From Gemmatimonadota bacterium (lineage in GTDB: Bacteria > Latescibacterota > UBA2968 > UBA8231), in assembly GCA_028875335.1 (NCBI GenBank), contig JAPPEF010000328.1, positions 1-25,031 on the forward strand: a stretch of 25,031 nt of DNA. The letters are read 5' to 3'. Below, piece after piece: positions 1 to 7,144 of this stretch (the stretch's first letter is position 1; each line of letters begins with the position of its first letter). The notes below the pieces were generated by a model that saw only the letters and a program-made list of their open reading frames with translations, was not told where the DNA came from and did not search any database. Made by a program: the position numbers and the translations under genes.

Positions 1-877
1 AGGCCAATTCCTCACCACTGGGCGCATACACCACAATGCCCGGGCGCGTCACGTCGCGCACTGCCACGTACAGATTCCCCTCCGCATCGACGACTAGGCC
101 GTCCGGTCCGTCTTCGGGATAGTAATCGGCCAGCACCTCGCGGAAGGTGGCCGTGCCGTCGGGATGCAGATCGTACGCCAACAGAGCCATCCGGCCCTTG
201 TGTGCGGGCATGTCTAGCAATTGGAATATCCCCGTATTGCCGTTGTCGTTGCTCACCACGTAAAGCGACTGCTGGTCCGGGGATACGCAGACGCCGTTGG
301 GCTTGCCCGCGTCGGTGATGATCCGCTCGATGGTGCCGTCCGGGTCAATCCGGTACACCGCCATCACCGGCTGGTCGATCGGCTCGTGTCCGAGGTAGCG
401 CGGGTCGCTGAAGTAGATGCGGCCCTTTTCGTCGATGGAAATGTCGTTGGGGGCGTTAAAGGGGCGGCCCTCGTACAGTCCGGCGATGATCTCGGTCTTG
501 CCGGTTGTAAGGTCCGTGCGCGTCACGCGCCGCCCCCCGAAATCCGCGCCCTCCGCGGCAATCAGCCTACCCATCGCGTCGAACTTGAGGCCGTTGGACA
601 TACCGCTGGGCGAGCGGAAGATCGCGGTCTGGCCGGTCTGGGGATCGTAGCGCCAGATGTGCCCGGCCTGCATCCCCGATTCCATGGAAAAGGTAATGTC
701 GCTAAAGTAAACCGAGCCATCGAAAGCCACGGCTGGTCCCTCGGAAAAGAACGCGCCGTCGAAGAGCACTTCGAGCTTGGCACCTGGGGGTATAATCGAC
801 GGATCGCCCGTCGGCTCTTGGGCAAAGGCCGTGCTGGCGACCAAGGCCAGCGCGATTGTGGCGAGACGTTGCATCAT
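1..877 (-). CDS. SMP-30/gluconolactonase/LRE-like secreted protein (C-terminus cut by window edge)
   Basis: The reading frame is open from the start codon at 877 to the left edge, so only the N-terminal part is present (about 292 residues). It begins with two Met codons and a typical signal peptide (hydrophobic ALALVAS, then a TAFAQ cleavage site), so the product is probably exported. The body shows the pattern of SMP-30/gluconolactonase six-bladed propellers: FFSEGPAV near residue 43, GSVYFSDI, MSNGLKFDAMGRLIAAE, RPFNAPNDISIDEKGRIYFSDP, GKPNGVCVSPD and DGPDGLVVDAEGNLYVA. The Glu of SEGP, the Asn of NAPND and the Asp of DGPDG are the usual metal ligands of this family. The family hydrolyses sugar lactones or related esters; the substrate here is unknown. 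A good Shine-Dalgarno (AAGGAG, about 885-890) precedes the start. It is the last gene of a minus-strand run, separated from glnE by an inverted repeat. Confidence 0.85.
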   Translation of the reverse strand, partial: MMQRLATIALALVASTAFAQEPTGDPSIIPPGAKLEVLFDGAFFSEGPAVAFDGSVYFSDITFSMESGMQAGHIWRYDPQTGQTAIFRSPSGMSNGLKFDAMGRLIAAEGADFGGRRVTRTDLTTGKTEIIAGLYEGRPFNAPNDISIDEKGRIYFSDPRYLGHEPIDQPVMAVYRIDPDGTIERIITDAGKPNGVCVSPDQQSLYVVSNDNGNTGIFQLLDMPAHKGRMALLAYDLHPDGTATFREVLADYYPEDGPDGLVVDAEGNLYVAVRDVTRPGIVVYAPSGEELA

Positions 878-905
878 GGTATCTCTCCTTGGAGTGTGTG
901 AAAAT

Positions 906-987
906 GTAGGGGCAACTCTTGTGGTTGCCCGCGTCGGATCGGCTGCATACGCCAGGTCGCTTGGGCGCCCACAAGGGACGCCCCTAC
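906..987. repeat. Nested inverted repeat with 25-nt arms
   Basis: Arms at 906-930 and 963-987 are inverted copies matching at about 20 of 25 positions, around a 32-nt loop. Each arm starts (or ends) with GTAGGGGC and can itself fold: the left arm pairs GGGCAAC with GTTGCCC. The differences in the right arm fall at paired positions, as if the small hairpin were conserved. It lies between the end of glnE and the start of the SMP-30-like gene. This style of GTAGGGGC...GCCCCTAC element is, to my knowledge, dispersed in many copies in several environmental genomes; only one copy is visible here. Confidence 0.75.
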
Positions 988-1024
988 ACCTACCGATTCG
1001 GCGCAGATGCGTAACATCAGTTGG

Positions 1025-2548
1025 TCAGGAAAACACCGCATCGTACAGCCGCCGGACGCCTTGGAGATGCCCCGCCAAGACGGCCTCTAGCGGCTCGTCC
1101 AATTCCATCAGTTCCGTTAGGATTTGACGGTCCTCTTCCTCTTCGGGCACCGCGTACACCGGCTGGGCCTCCTCAATCTGCAGCAAGTTCTCTAACTGCC
1201 GCAAAAAGCGATAGGCCTCCTTTAGGGTCTGGGCGTCCGCTGGTGCAAGCAATTCGGCCCGGCGCAGGCGCTCTATCGCCGTCAGGGTATTGTGGGCGCG
1301 GATTTGGGGATGGGTATGGCCGTTGAGTAGCTGCAGGCACTGGACGATGAACTCGATGTCGCGGATGCCGCCAGGCTGTAGCTTGATATTGTTGTCGCCA
1401 GCCCTACTCGCTATTTCGGCTTCAATGCGTTGCTTGACGCGGGCAATCTCTTGGCGCGGGTCGTCCTTGAAATGGCCCGGAAAGACAAAAGGGACCAACA
1501 TCTGGCGAAAGCGCTGCCACACTTGAGTTGAACCAGCGGCGCGGCGGGCCTTAATCAGCATCTGGCGCTCCCACAACTCGCCCCGTTCCTCGTAATAACT
1601 CAAGTAGCTGGCCAAGGGTCTAACTAAGGCTCCATCAATTCCGTCGGGCCGCAGCCGCATGTCAACGCGATAAAAAAATCCCTCCCCGGTCATCGCGGTC
1701 AACAACTGAATAAGCCGTTCGCCCAAGCGCCGAAAAAACTGTCCGTTATCTACTGAATAGCCACCGCGCGGAGCGCGCGTTTCGCCTTCTTCGTCGTAGA
1801 TGAACAACAAATCGATATCCGAGCTGTAGTTGAGCTCTTGGCCGCCGTACTTGCCCAAGCCCACCACGCAAAACTTGGCCGACCGACCGCGCTCGTCCAG
1901 CGGCCGGCCCCAGCGCATCAGCAACTCCTCCCAAGCCCACTTTAGGGCCTGATCTACGATCCCGTCGGCCAAGTCGGCCAGTTCGCGGCCGACCTGCCGC
2001 ACGTCTTTCATTCCCAGCACTTGGGCCGCGCCCAACCGCAGCAACTCGCGCCGCTGGAATCGGTACAAGTCCGCTAGGGGATCGTCGTCATCCGTCTCTT
2101 CGATTAGGGCGCGGCGCAGGGCGGACAGAGCCAGCGGCTGACTCAAGTGAGCCGTCTCAACCAGCAGCCAATAGAGGTGCGCCGGGTCGCGCATCAAGGC
2201 ATCGGTTAAAAAGCCGCTGTAGCTCAAAATCTGTGCCAATTGCTGCCCCAAGATGGGAGTGTCGTTGGTCCGGTTATGTAGCGCCGTTATTCCGCCCGCT
2301 CTCTGCAAAAACCGCTCCAACCGCCGCAGCGCTTGGTCGGGCTGGACGGATTGACTCACCGCAGCCAGCAGCGACACCGGGGGATCTAGGGCGTAAGCTG
2401 GCCCCGCCAAATCGACCAACAGGTCCAGCCGCCGCAGTGCTTGATAGGGCTGGTCAAAGCCCAATTGCGCTAGGGTATGGCACGCCGGCCCGCTCGCTTC
2501 TTCAAAGGCCCGATGGGCTAGACGCAGACTCTCTTGGAACGCAGGCAT
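1025..2548 (-). CDS. glnE: GlnE-like (glutamine synthetase) adenylyltransferase, N-terminal half only
   Basis: About 507 residues matching the N-terminal, adenylyl-removing half of bifunctional glutamine synthetase adenylyltransferase. Visible marks are the nucleotidyltransferase signature GGQELNYSSDIDLLF (about residue 236), RVDMRLRPDG (about 294), a PGGIRDIEFIVQ segment (about 391), and the tail LRQLENLLQ...VRRLYDAVFS, which corresponds to the middle of E. coli GlnE. Full-length GlnE is about 950 residues with a second nucleotidyltransferase domain; none follows here, because the next stretch is the inverted repeat and then another gene. The frame also offers a TTG one codon upstream, but ATG at 2548 sits 6 nt from a perfect AGGAGG (2555-2560) and is preferred. 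It is 19 nt downstream of the preceding gene, probably the same operon. Known role of the family: reversible (de)adenylylation of glutamine synthetase; what this half does alone is uncertain. Confidence 0.85.
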   Translation of the reverse strand: MPAFQESLRLAHRAFEEASGPACHTLAQLGFDQPYQALRRLDLLVDLAGPAYALDPPVSLLAAVSQSVQPDQALRRLERFLQRAGGITALHNRTNDTPILGQQLAQILSYSGFLTDALMRDPAHLYWLLVETAHLSQPLALSALRRALIEETDDDDPLADLYRFQRRELLRLGAAQVLGMKDVRQVGRELADLADGIVDQALKWAWEELLMRWGRPLDERGRSAKFCVVGLGKYGGQELNYSSDIDLLFIYDEEGETRAPRGGYSVDNGQFFRRLGERLIQLLTAMTGEGFFYRVDMRLRPDGIDGALVRPLASYLSYYEERGELWERQMLIKARRAAGSTQVWQRFRQMLVPFVFPGHFKDDPRQEIARVKQRIEAEIASRAGDNNIKLQPGGIRDIEFIVQCLQLLNGHTHPQIRAHNTLTAIERLRRAELLAPADAQTLKEAYRFLRQLENLLQIEEAQPVYAVPEEEEDRQILTELMELDEPLEAVLAGHLQGVRRLYDAVFS

Positions 2549-2567
2549 CAAGAGCCTCCTTTAATGC

Positions 2568-3761
2568 TCACGCCCTCGGTGGCCACGGGTCCAGACAGGC
2601 CCCAGTCGGCCGCGGCCCAGTCGGTCGCCAGCGGAATGTATCGTACGCCTGGTATTCCAAGTCCAGCCACGGCGTTTCCAGCCGCTTGTACCCCTCGTAG
2701 CGCGAGGTCAGCGCCGCTTCAAGGATGCCGCTGGTCAGCAGTGTGCGCTCGACCGGGTACTGGGCCTCGCCGGTCAGGAACATCTCTTCGACGTTGAGCG
2801 ACAGGTAGCTGAAGTGCGCGTACGCCCCTTCCGGCCCGCCGTGCCCTTGGGCGTGGAACTCGCAGGCTTGCACCTGTCCGCCGACCCGCGCCGCGTACGC
2901 CAAGTCGTGGACGTACCCGTTGAGCATCAGTACGGCCCCCCGCAAGCCGTCGCTGTATTCCACGACAAAAAGCGCCGGATTTTGGCAGTGTTCCTCCATC
3001 GTCCCCTCGGGCTTGTCGACAATGGTCGCGCAGGCGGCCTCTGCTAGTTCCCGCGACCACAATCCCTCGTCAGCGGCCCGCCACACAGCCTCCCCCTCCA
3101 GACAAGTCACTGCCGCCACTCCTGTCTCTCCACCCTGCCGTCGTTCGACCATACACTGGAGCACTTCGAGGGTGTGGAACCCGTAGATATCCAGCCCGGA
3201 AAACCCAATCGCCACCGCCTCCTCTATAGGAGTTTCCAACTCGTGCTCGACCCAAGGCTGCCGCCAACACACCGGCAGCGAAGACCCGCCCATAAACGCC
3301 GCTCCCACCGCCTGCGCCCGTTGGTACATCCACAGTGCATCGGTCCAGCTATAGGACAAGTGCTTGTCGTTGAACACTGGCACCCCCCGCTTCGACGTCG
3401 CCATCACCCCGCAGATTTGCTCCATAAAATAGCGGCGCGGATAGAGCTGCTGCTCCTTTTCGTTCCAGGCGTAATCCCCGTGCTCGCCAATGGACAATAC
3501 CCCATCCACCGCTAGCTCCCGTCCCCCCAGACACAGCGCCGCTGAGATGCTGCTAAAAATCGGCACCCCGTGCCCTTGGGCCATCGCCCGTCCCATATCG
3601 TTCTCGGGAAACTGGTCAATGTACATAGACGCGATCTCGACCCTCGGCGCGCACAAACCCTCGTCTGTGGGAAATCCCTTGAGGAACTTGGAGACGATCA
3701 CGTCGGCGTGCGACCTAGGGCGGTATTCGGTGATGATCGCCGCGATTTTCTTTTTGCTCAT
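2568..3761 (-). CDS. Conserved protein of unknown function (distant oxidoreductase-like feel)
   Basis: A 397-residue soluble protein with no signal peptide. I do not recognise a named family with confidence. The N-terminus (KKKIAAIITEYRPRSHADVIVSKFLKG) looks like a first beta-strand and helix of a nucleotide-binding or flavodoxin-like fold. The C-terminal part (LLTSGILEAALTSRYEGYKRLETPWLDLEY) resembles the end of Gfo/Idh/MocA-type sugar oxidoreductases, but a clear GxGxxG is missing. Cys- and Trp-containing segments such as SSLPVCWRQPW are distinctive. It starts 9 nt after the stop of the uxuA-like gene and a GAGG lies at the end of that gene, so the two are probably translationally coupled. 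Context suggests a role in carbohydrate or sugar-acid metabolism; this is inference only. Confidence 0.6.
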   Translation of the reverse strand: MSKKKIAAIITEYRPRSHADVIVSKFLKGFPTDEGLCAPRVEIASMYIDQFPENDMGRAMAQGHGVPIFSSISAALCLGGRELAVDGVLSIGEHGDYAWNEKEQQLYPRRYFMEQICGVMATSKRGVPVFNDKHLSYSWTDALWMYQRAQAVGAAFMGGSSLPVCWRQPWVEHELETPIEEAVAIGFSGLDIYGFHTLEVLQCMVERRQGGETGVAAVTCLEGEAVWRAADEGLWSRELAEAACATIVDKPEGTMEEHCQNPALFVVEYSDGLRGAVLMLNGYVHDLAYAARVGGQVQACEFHAQGHGGPEGAYAHFSYLSLNVEEMFLTGEAQYPVERTLLTSGILEAALTSRYEGYKRLETPWLDLEYQAYDTFRWRPTGPRPTGACLDPWPPRA

Positions 3762-3770
3762 TTTATTTTA

Positions 3771-4733
3771 CTACCTCATCGCCGCCAACGCAGCAAACAA
3801 CGCCTTGATGTACCCCACCGAGTACGCCAACCCCCGCGTCAGTGCCCCCTCGTCCCCTTCTAGCGCCGGAATGTGGTCTGGATTGATGCACCCATCAAAA
3901 CCCACCCGGTCCAACTCCAACAGGATTTTGGCCATGTTCATGTCGCCGTCGTCAAGCAGGGTTTCCTCAAACCCCCCGGCCGTGGCCAAGCTCCCGCGCA
4001 CATTGCGCAAATGCACCATGAAAATCCGGCCCTTGCGCCCGTAATTGTGCACCTCGTCGAGCACTAAGGGCAAGCCCCCGGCCTCGGCGCGGGTGCCACA
4101 ACAGTAGAGGTACCCAACTTGGCGGCTGGGGAAGGCGTCGATGACCTTGTGAAAACCCAAACCACCCAGCGGCGTATCCGGCAGCGGTGAGTCCGAGGGA
4201 TGGATCGCCAGCTTGATGTCGCGGTCTTCGGCAATGGGCACCAAGCGCTCGTACACCGTGCAAAAGCGCGCCCACCAAGCATCGAGTTGCTCTAGCGAAG
4301 GCGGCCCCTCGTCGCTCTCGGCCAAGCTGCGACTCTCGGCCCGGTAGTGATAGCCACCGCGCCTCGGCGAGTTCCAGCGGTGGAGCATCCAGGGGAACAC
4401 ATCGCCGTGGAATCGCTGCCGCGCAATGGGCGCGCCGGCCTCGGCAAAGACCTTCAGTGCCGCAACCGTGTTTTCCAACTCCTTCTCGCCGTCGTCCTCA
4501 CCAGACATGAACCTTTCGGTTATGTCCGGCAGGGTCACGCGGTTGAAGTCCAGCCCCCAAGAACGGATTTTTTTTCTTATTTTTATCACGGCGTCCAAGT
4601 CGGGATAGCCCTGCTCTTTGACTCCGGGGAAGTAATCGCCCGAGCCAAAGTCCAAGCAATCGACTCCGAGTTGAGTGACGTAGCGCAGGTACGATTCCGA
4701 CAAATCGCCGTGCCAAACGGATATTTTGAACAT
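3771..4733 (-). CDS. uxuA: Mannonate dehydratase-like (UxuA family) TIM-barrel protein
   Basis: A 320-residue TIM barrel of the UxuA type. UxuA dehydrates D-mannonate to 2-keto-3-deoxygluconate in hexuronate breakdown. Family marks visible: KLAIHPSDSPLPDTPLGG (the HPxDPP..G loop), GYLYCCGTRAEAGG (metal-binding Cys region), GRIFMVHLRNVRG, the FEETLLDDGDMNM loop, and GCINPDHIP near the C-terminus. It is shorter than E. coli UxuA (394), mostly through a compact middle, so a related sugar-acid or xylose-isomerase-like activity is possible. The start at 4733 has AAGGAG 8 nt upstream. It is the first gene of the minus-strand run and is divergent from the thioesterase gene. Confidence 0.75.
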   Translation of the reverse strand: MFKISVWHGDLSESYLRYVTQLGVDCLDFGSGDYFPGVKEQGYPDLDAVIKIRKKIRSWGLDFNRVTLPDITERFMSGEDDGEKELENTVAALKVFAEAGAPIARQRFHGDVFPWMLHRWNSPRRGGYHYRAESRSLAESDEGPPSLEQLDAWWARFCTVYERLVPIAEDRDIKLAIHPSDSPLPDTPLGGLGFHKVIDAFPSRQVGYLYCCGTRAEAGGLPLVLDEVHNYGRKGRIFMVHLRNVRGSLATAGGFEETLLDDGDMNMAKILLELDRVGFDGCINPDHIPALEGDEGALTRGLAYSVGYIKALFAALAAMR

Positions 4734-4758
4734 CGCTCACTCTCCTTTTGCGGGGCAC

Positions 4759-4787
4759 AAAATAGCCAAGTCCCCTCAATCCAACAA
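4759..4787 (-). promoter_or_regulatory. Candidate sigma70-type promoter for the uxuA-like operon
   Basis: On the minus strand, TTGTTG (4787-4782) and TATTTT (4764-4759) are separated by 17 nt, and the start codon follows about 26 nt later. The hexamers are imperfect and the call rests only on spacing and position in the divergent 87-nt gap. Confidence 0.3.
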
Positions 4788-4820
4788 GCAGCACCGCTCT
4801 TGCCCATAGGACAATAAAAC

Positions 4821-5231
4821 ATGCCAGCACAACCTCCCGACTTCACGCTCACCCTAGACGTCCGCGACTACGAATGCGACTTACAGGGCATTGTCAACAA
4901 CGCGGTCTACCAACACTACCTCGAACACGCCCGCCACCAGTATCTACAAAGCCTCGGCCTCAGCTTTGCCCGCTTCCACGAACAAGGCCACGACTTGGTC
5001 CTCACCCGCGCAGAAATCGACTACAAGGCTCCCCTCTGCAGCGGCGACCGCTTCACAGTCGAGTTGCGCGTAGAGCGAGAGAGCCGCCTGCGCTTTTGCT
5101 TTGTCCAAGACATCTTCAGAGAAGCCGACGGCGCACATGTACTGCACGGTCGCCTTATCGGCACTAGCCTCAACCGCGACGGGCAGCGCGGTTTTCCTCC
5201 TGAGATAGAGGAGCTGTTGGCGAATCGCTGA
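4821..5231 (+). CDS. Acyl-CoA thioesterase, hot-dog fold (4HBT/YbgC type)
   Basis: A 136-residue protein, the usual length of single hot-dog 4-hydroxybenzoyl-CoA thioesterase-like enzymes. The N-terminal strand and helix carry the family motif, here RDYECDLQGIVNNAVYQHYLEHAR (written across residues 13-36): the Asp-x-x-Gly-(Ile/Val)-Val-(Tyr/Asn)-(Phe/Asn) region with the acidic catalytic residue (D in CDLQG) followed by the long hot-dog helix. The later strand AEIDYKAPLCSGDRFTVELRV is also typical. It probably hydrolyses an acyl-CoA in the cytoplasm; the substrate cannot be read. It stands alone, divergent from the uxuA-like gene. Confidence 0.85.
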   Translation: MPAQPPDFTLTLDVRDYECDLQGIVNNAVYQHYLEHARHQYLQSLGLSFARFHEQGHDLVLTRAEIDYKAPLCSGDRFTVELRVERESRLRFCFVQDIFREADGAHVLHGRLIGTSLNRDGQRGFPPEIEELLANR

Positions 5232-5324
5232 TTTTTTCTTGGATATGTCAGTACACGTGAGCGCGTTGCGCTTGTTTTGCTCAATCGTTACGCTCAGTCT
5301 TGTTCCTTCGTTTGAGGAGGCGTC

Positions 5325-7085
5325 ATGCCCGCATCCTACCCCCGCATTCCCTACGGTTGGGCCGATTTCAAGGCCATTCGGTTAGAAAACCGCCTCTACG
5401 TCGATAAGACCCGCTTTGTCCACGCGCTGGAAGAGGAGCGCTACGTCTTTCTCATTCGTCCGCGTCGCTTTGGCAAGTCCTGCTGGGTGTCCCTGCTGGA
5501 CAACTACTATGAACGCAACCGCGCCGACGCCTTTGAGGCCGTCTTCGACGGCACAGACTTGGGGCGGCACCCCACCGACAACCGCCATCGCTACGTCGTG
5601 TTGCGCTTCAACTTTTCGGCGTTCAAAAACGCACTCGAAACCCTCGAATACCACTTTGAAGAGTATTGTCAACTGATAGTCCGGCACGCGCTGGAGCGGA
5701 ATGCGGATTTGTTTCCCGAGGCGGCGCGGCAGCACATTCGCTCGCCGAGTTCGGTCAATGGCCAACTCAACGAGTTATTTCTGTACGCCGGCGATCAAGG
5801 CATTCCGCTGTACGTGCTCATCGACGAGTACGACAATTTCGCCAACACGATACTGGCCTATCACGGCGAAGAGGCATACCAGTCCTTCACCCACGGCGGC
5901 GGCTTCTATCGCAACTTTTTCGCCACGCTCAAGGACGGAGCCGGGCAGAGCGGCGGTGGCTTAGAGCGCATGTTCATCACCGGGGTGTCGCCGATCACCA
6001 TGGACGACGTGACAAGCGGCTTCAATATCGGCAAGAACATCAGCTTGCACCCGAAGTTCAACGACATGCTCGGCTTCACCGAGGAGGAGGTGCGCAATCT
6101 GCTGGAAATGTACCGCGACTACGGCGTGTTCAATCAGGATGTTGAAGCCGCGCTGGCGGTGATGCGGGAGTGGTACAACGGCTATCGGTTCGCCAAGAGT
6201 GCTCAAGGCGACCTCTACAACACCGACATGGTGCTCTATTTCCTCGATGAATCCATGCCGAACCGCTCCATGCCGGACGAATTGATCGACACCAATGTCC
6301 GCATCGACTACGGCAAGTTGCGCCACCTGCTGACGGTCAATCGCCAACTCAACGGCAACTTCGACCTGCTGCGCCACATCATCGGCGAGCAGACCGCCGA
6401 AAGCAATATCCAACTTAGCTTCCCCTTGGACCGGCTGGACCGGCGCGAAAACTTCCTGTCGCTGCTGCATTACTTCGGCCTACTCAGCATCCGCGACGTG
6501 TCATACGGCGTACCCCGGTTGGGCATTCCCAATCAAACAGTCAAGCGGCTGATGTACGGCTACCTGCGTGATGCGTACGATGATGTAGGGGTGTTTTCCG
6601 TCGATGTGTACACCTTCTCTCGCTTGATGCGGCAGATGGCCTATGAGGGAGCTTGGCAACCCGTGTTGGACTTTTTGCGCGAGGCCCTCGCTGAACAAAC
6701 CGGGATCCGCGACTACATTGATGGCGAAAAGGTGGTCCACGGCTTTGTCGCGGCTCACTTCAGCATGGTGGATCAGTTTCTCCTCCACTCGGAATACGAA
6801 CTCAACAAGGGGTATGCGGATCTCTACCTAGAGCCATTCGTCGCCCAATACTCCGACATGAGGTACGGCTACGTACTCGAACTCAAGTACCTGAAACGAA
6901 GCGAGGCCCTTGACGAATCCATCGTGGCGGACAAGGTGCAAGGGGCCGTGCTTCAGTTGCGCTCCTACTTAGCGGACCCATTCTTGCCACGCCGCTACCC
7001 GTCGGTGCAGCACCTTGGCTTGGCGATGGTGTTTCACGGTTGGGAGTTGGTGGCTTACGAGGCGGTGGGCGACGCTGAGGGCTAA
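5325..7085 (+). CDS. AAA-ATPase-like / PD-(D/E)XK nuclease-like protein (PF09820 + PF08011 type)
   Basis: A 586-residue protein of a large family whose function is unproven. The N-terminus has the family opening (YPRIPYGWADFKAIR...YVDKT) and a Walker A-like RPRRFGKS at residues 45-52; a Walker B-like VLIDEYDNF lies near 164-172. The C-terminus carries an intact PD-(D/E)XK core: GYADLYL near 496 followed by VLELKY near 518, so the nuclease-like site looks unbroken. Length matches the family (about 500-600). A strong AGGAGG lies 4 nt before the ATG. Members often occur in many copies per genome and are sometimes discussed as mobile or defence-associated, but I know of no firm function. No neighbouring genes suggest a multi-gene defence system. 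Confidence 0.85.
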   Translation: MPASYPRIPYGWADFKAIRLENRLYVDKTRFVHALEEERYVFLIRPRRFGKSCWVSLLDNYYERNRADAFEAVFDGTDLGRHPTDNRHRYVVLRFNFSAFKNALETLEYHFEEYCQLIVRHALERNADLFPEAARQHIRSPSSVNGQLNELFLYAGDQGIPLYVLIDEYDNFANTILAYHGEEAYQSFTHGGGFYRNFFATLKDGAGQSGGGLERMFITGVSPITMDDVTSGFNIGKNISLHPKFNDMLGFTEEEVRNLLEMYRDYGVFNQDVEAALAVMREWYNGYRFAKSAQGDLYNTDMVLYFLDESMPNRSMPDELIDTNVRIDYGKLRHLLTVNRQLNGNFDLLRHIIGEQTAESNIQLSFPLDRLDRRENFLSLLHYFGLLSIRDVSYGVPRLGIPNQTVKRLMYGYLRDAYDDVGVFSVDVYTFSRLMRQMAYEGAWQPVLDFLREALAEQTGIRDYIDGEKVVHGFVAAHFSMVDQFLLHSEYELNKGYADLYLEPFVAQYSDMRYGYVLELKYLKRSEALDESIVADKVQGAVLQLRSYLADPFLPRRYPSVQHLGLAMVFHGWELVAYEAVGDAEG

Positions 7086-7144
7086 TACAGAACCTTTTTT
7101 ATTCGGCGTCTCTGCCGAGGCTCTATTTTAAAGGAATTGACTTT

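Noticed and set aside
221..901. 226-codon open frame on the plus strand
   Set aside because: Antisense to the SMP-30-like gene, which has signal peptide, SD and clear propeller motifs.
5258..5278. Short hairpin AGCGC-GTT-GCGCT followed by TGTTTT, as terminator of the thioesterase gene
   Set aside because: Only a 5-bp stem with a three-base loop and a broken T-run; too weak to call.
7103..7118. Hairpin TCGGC...GCCGA after the AAA-ATPase-like gene
   Set aside because: Five base pairs and no T-run directly after; not a convincing terminator.
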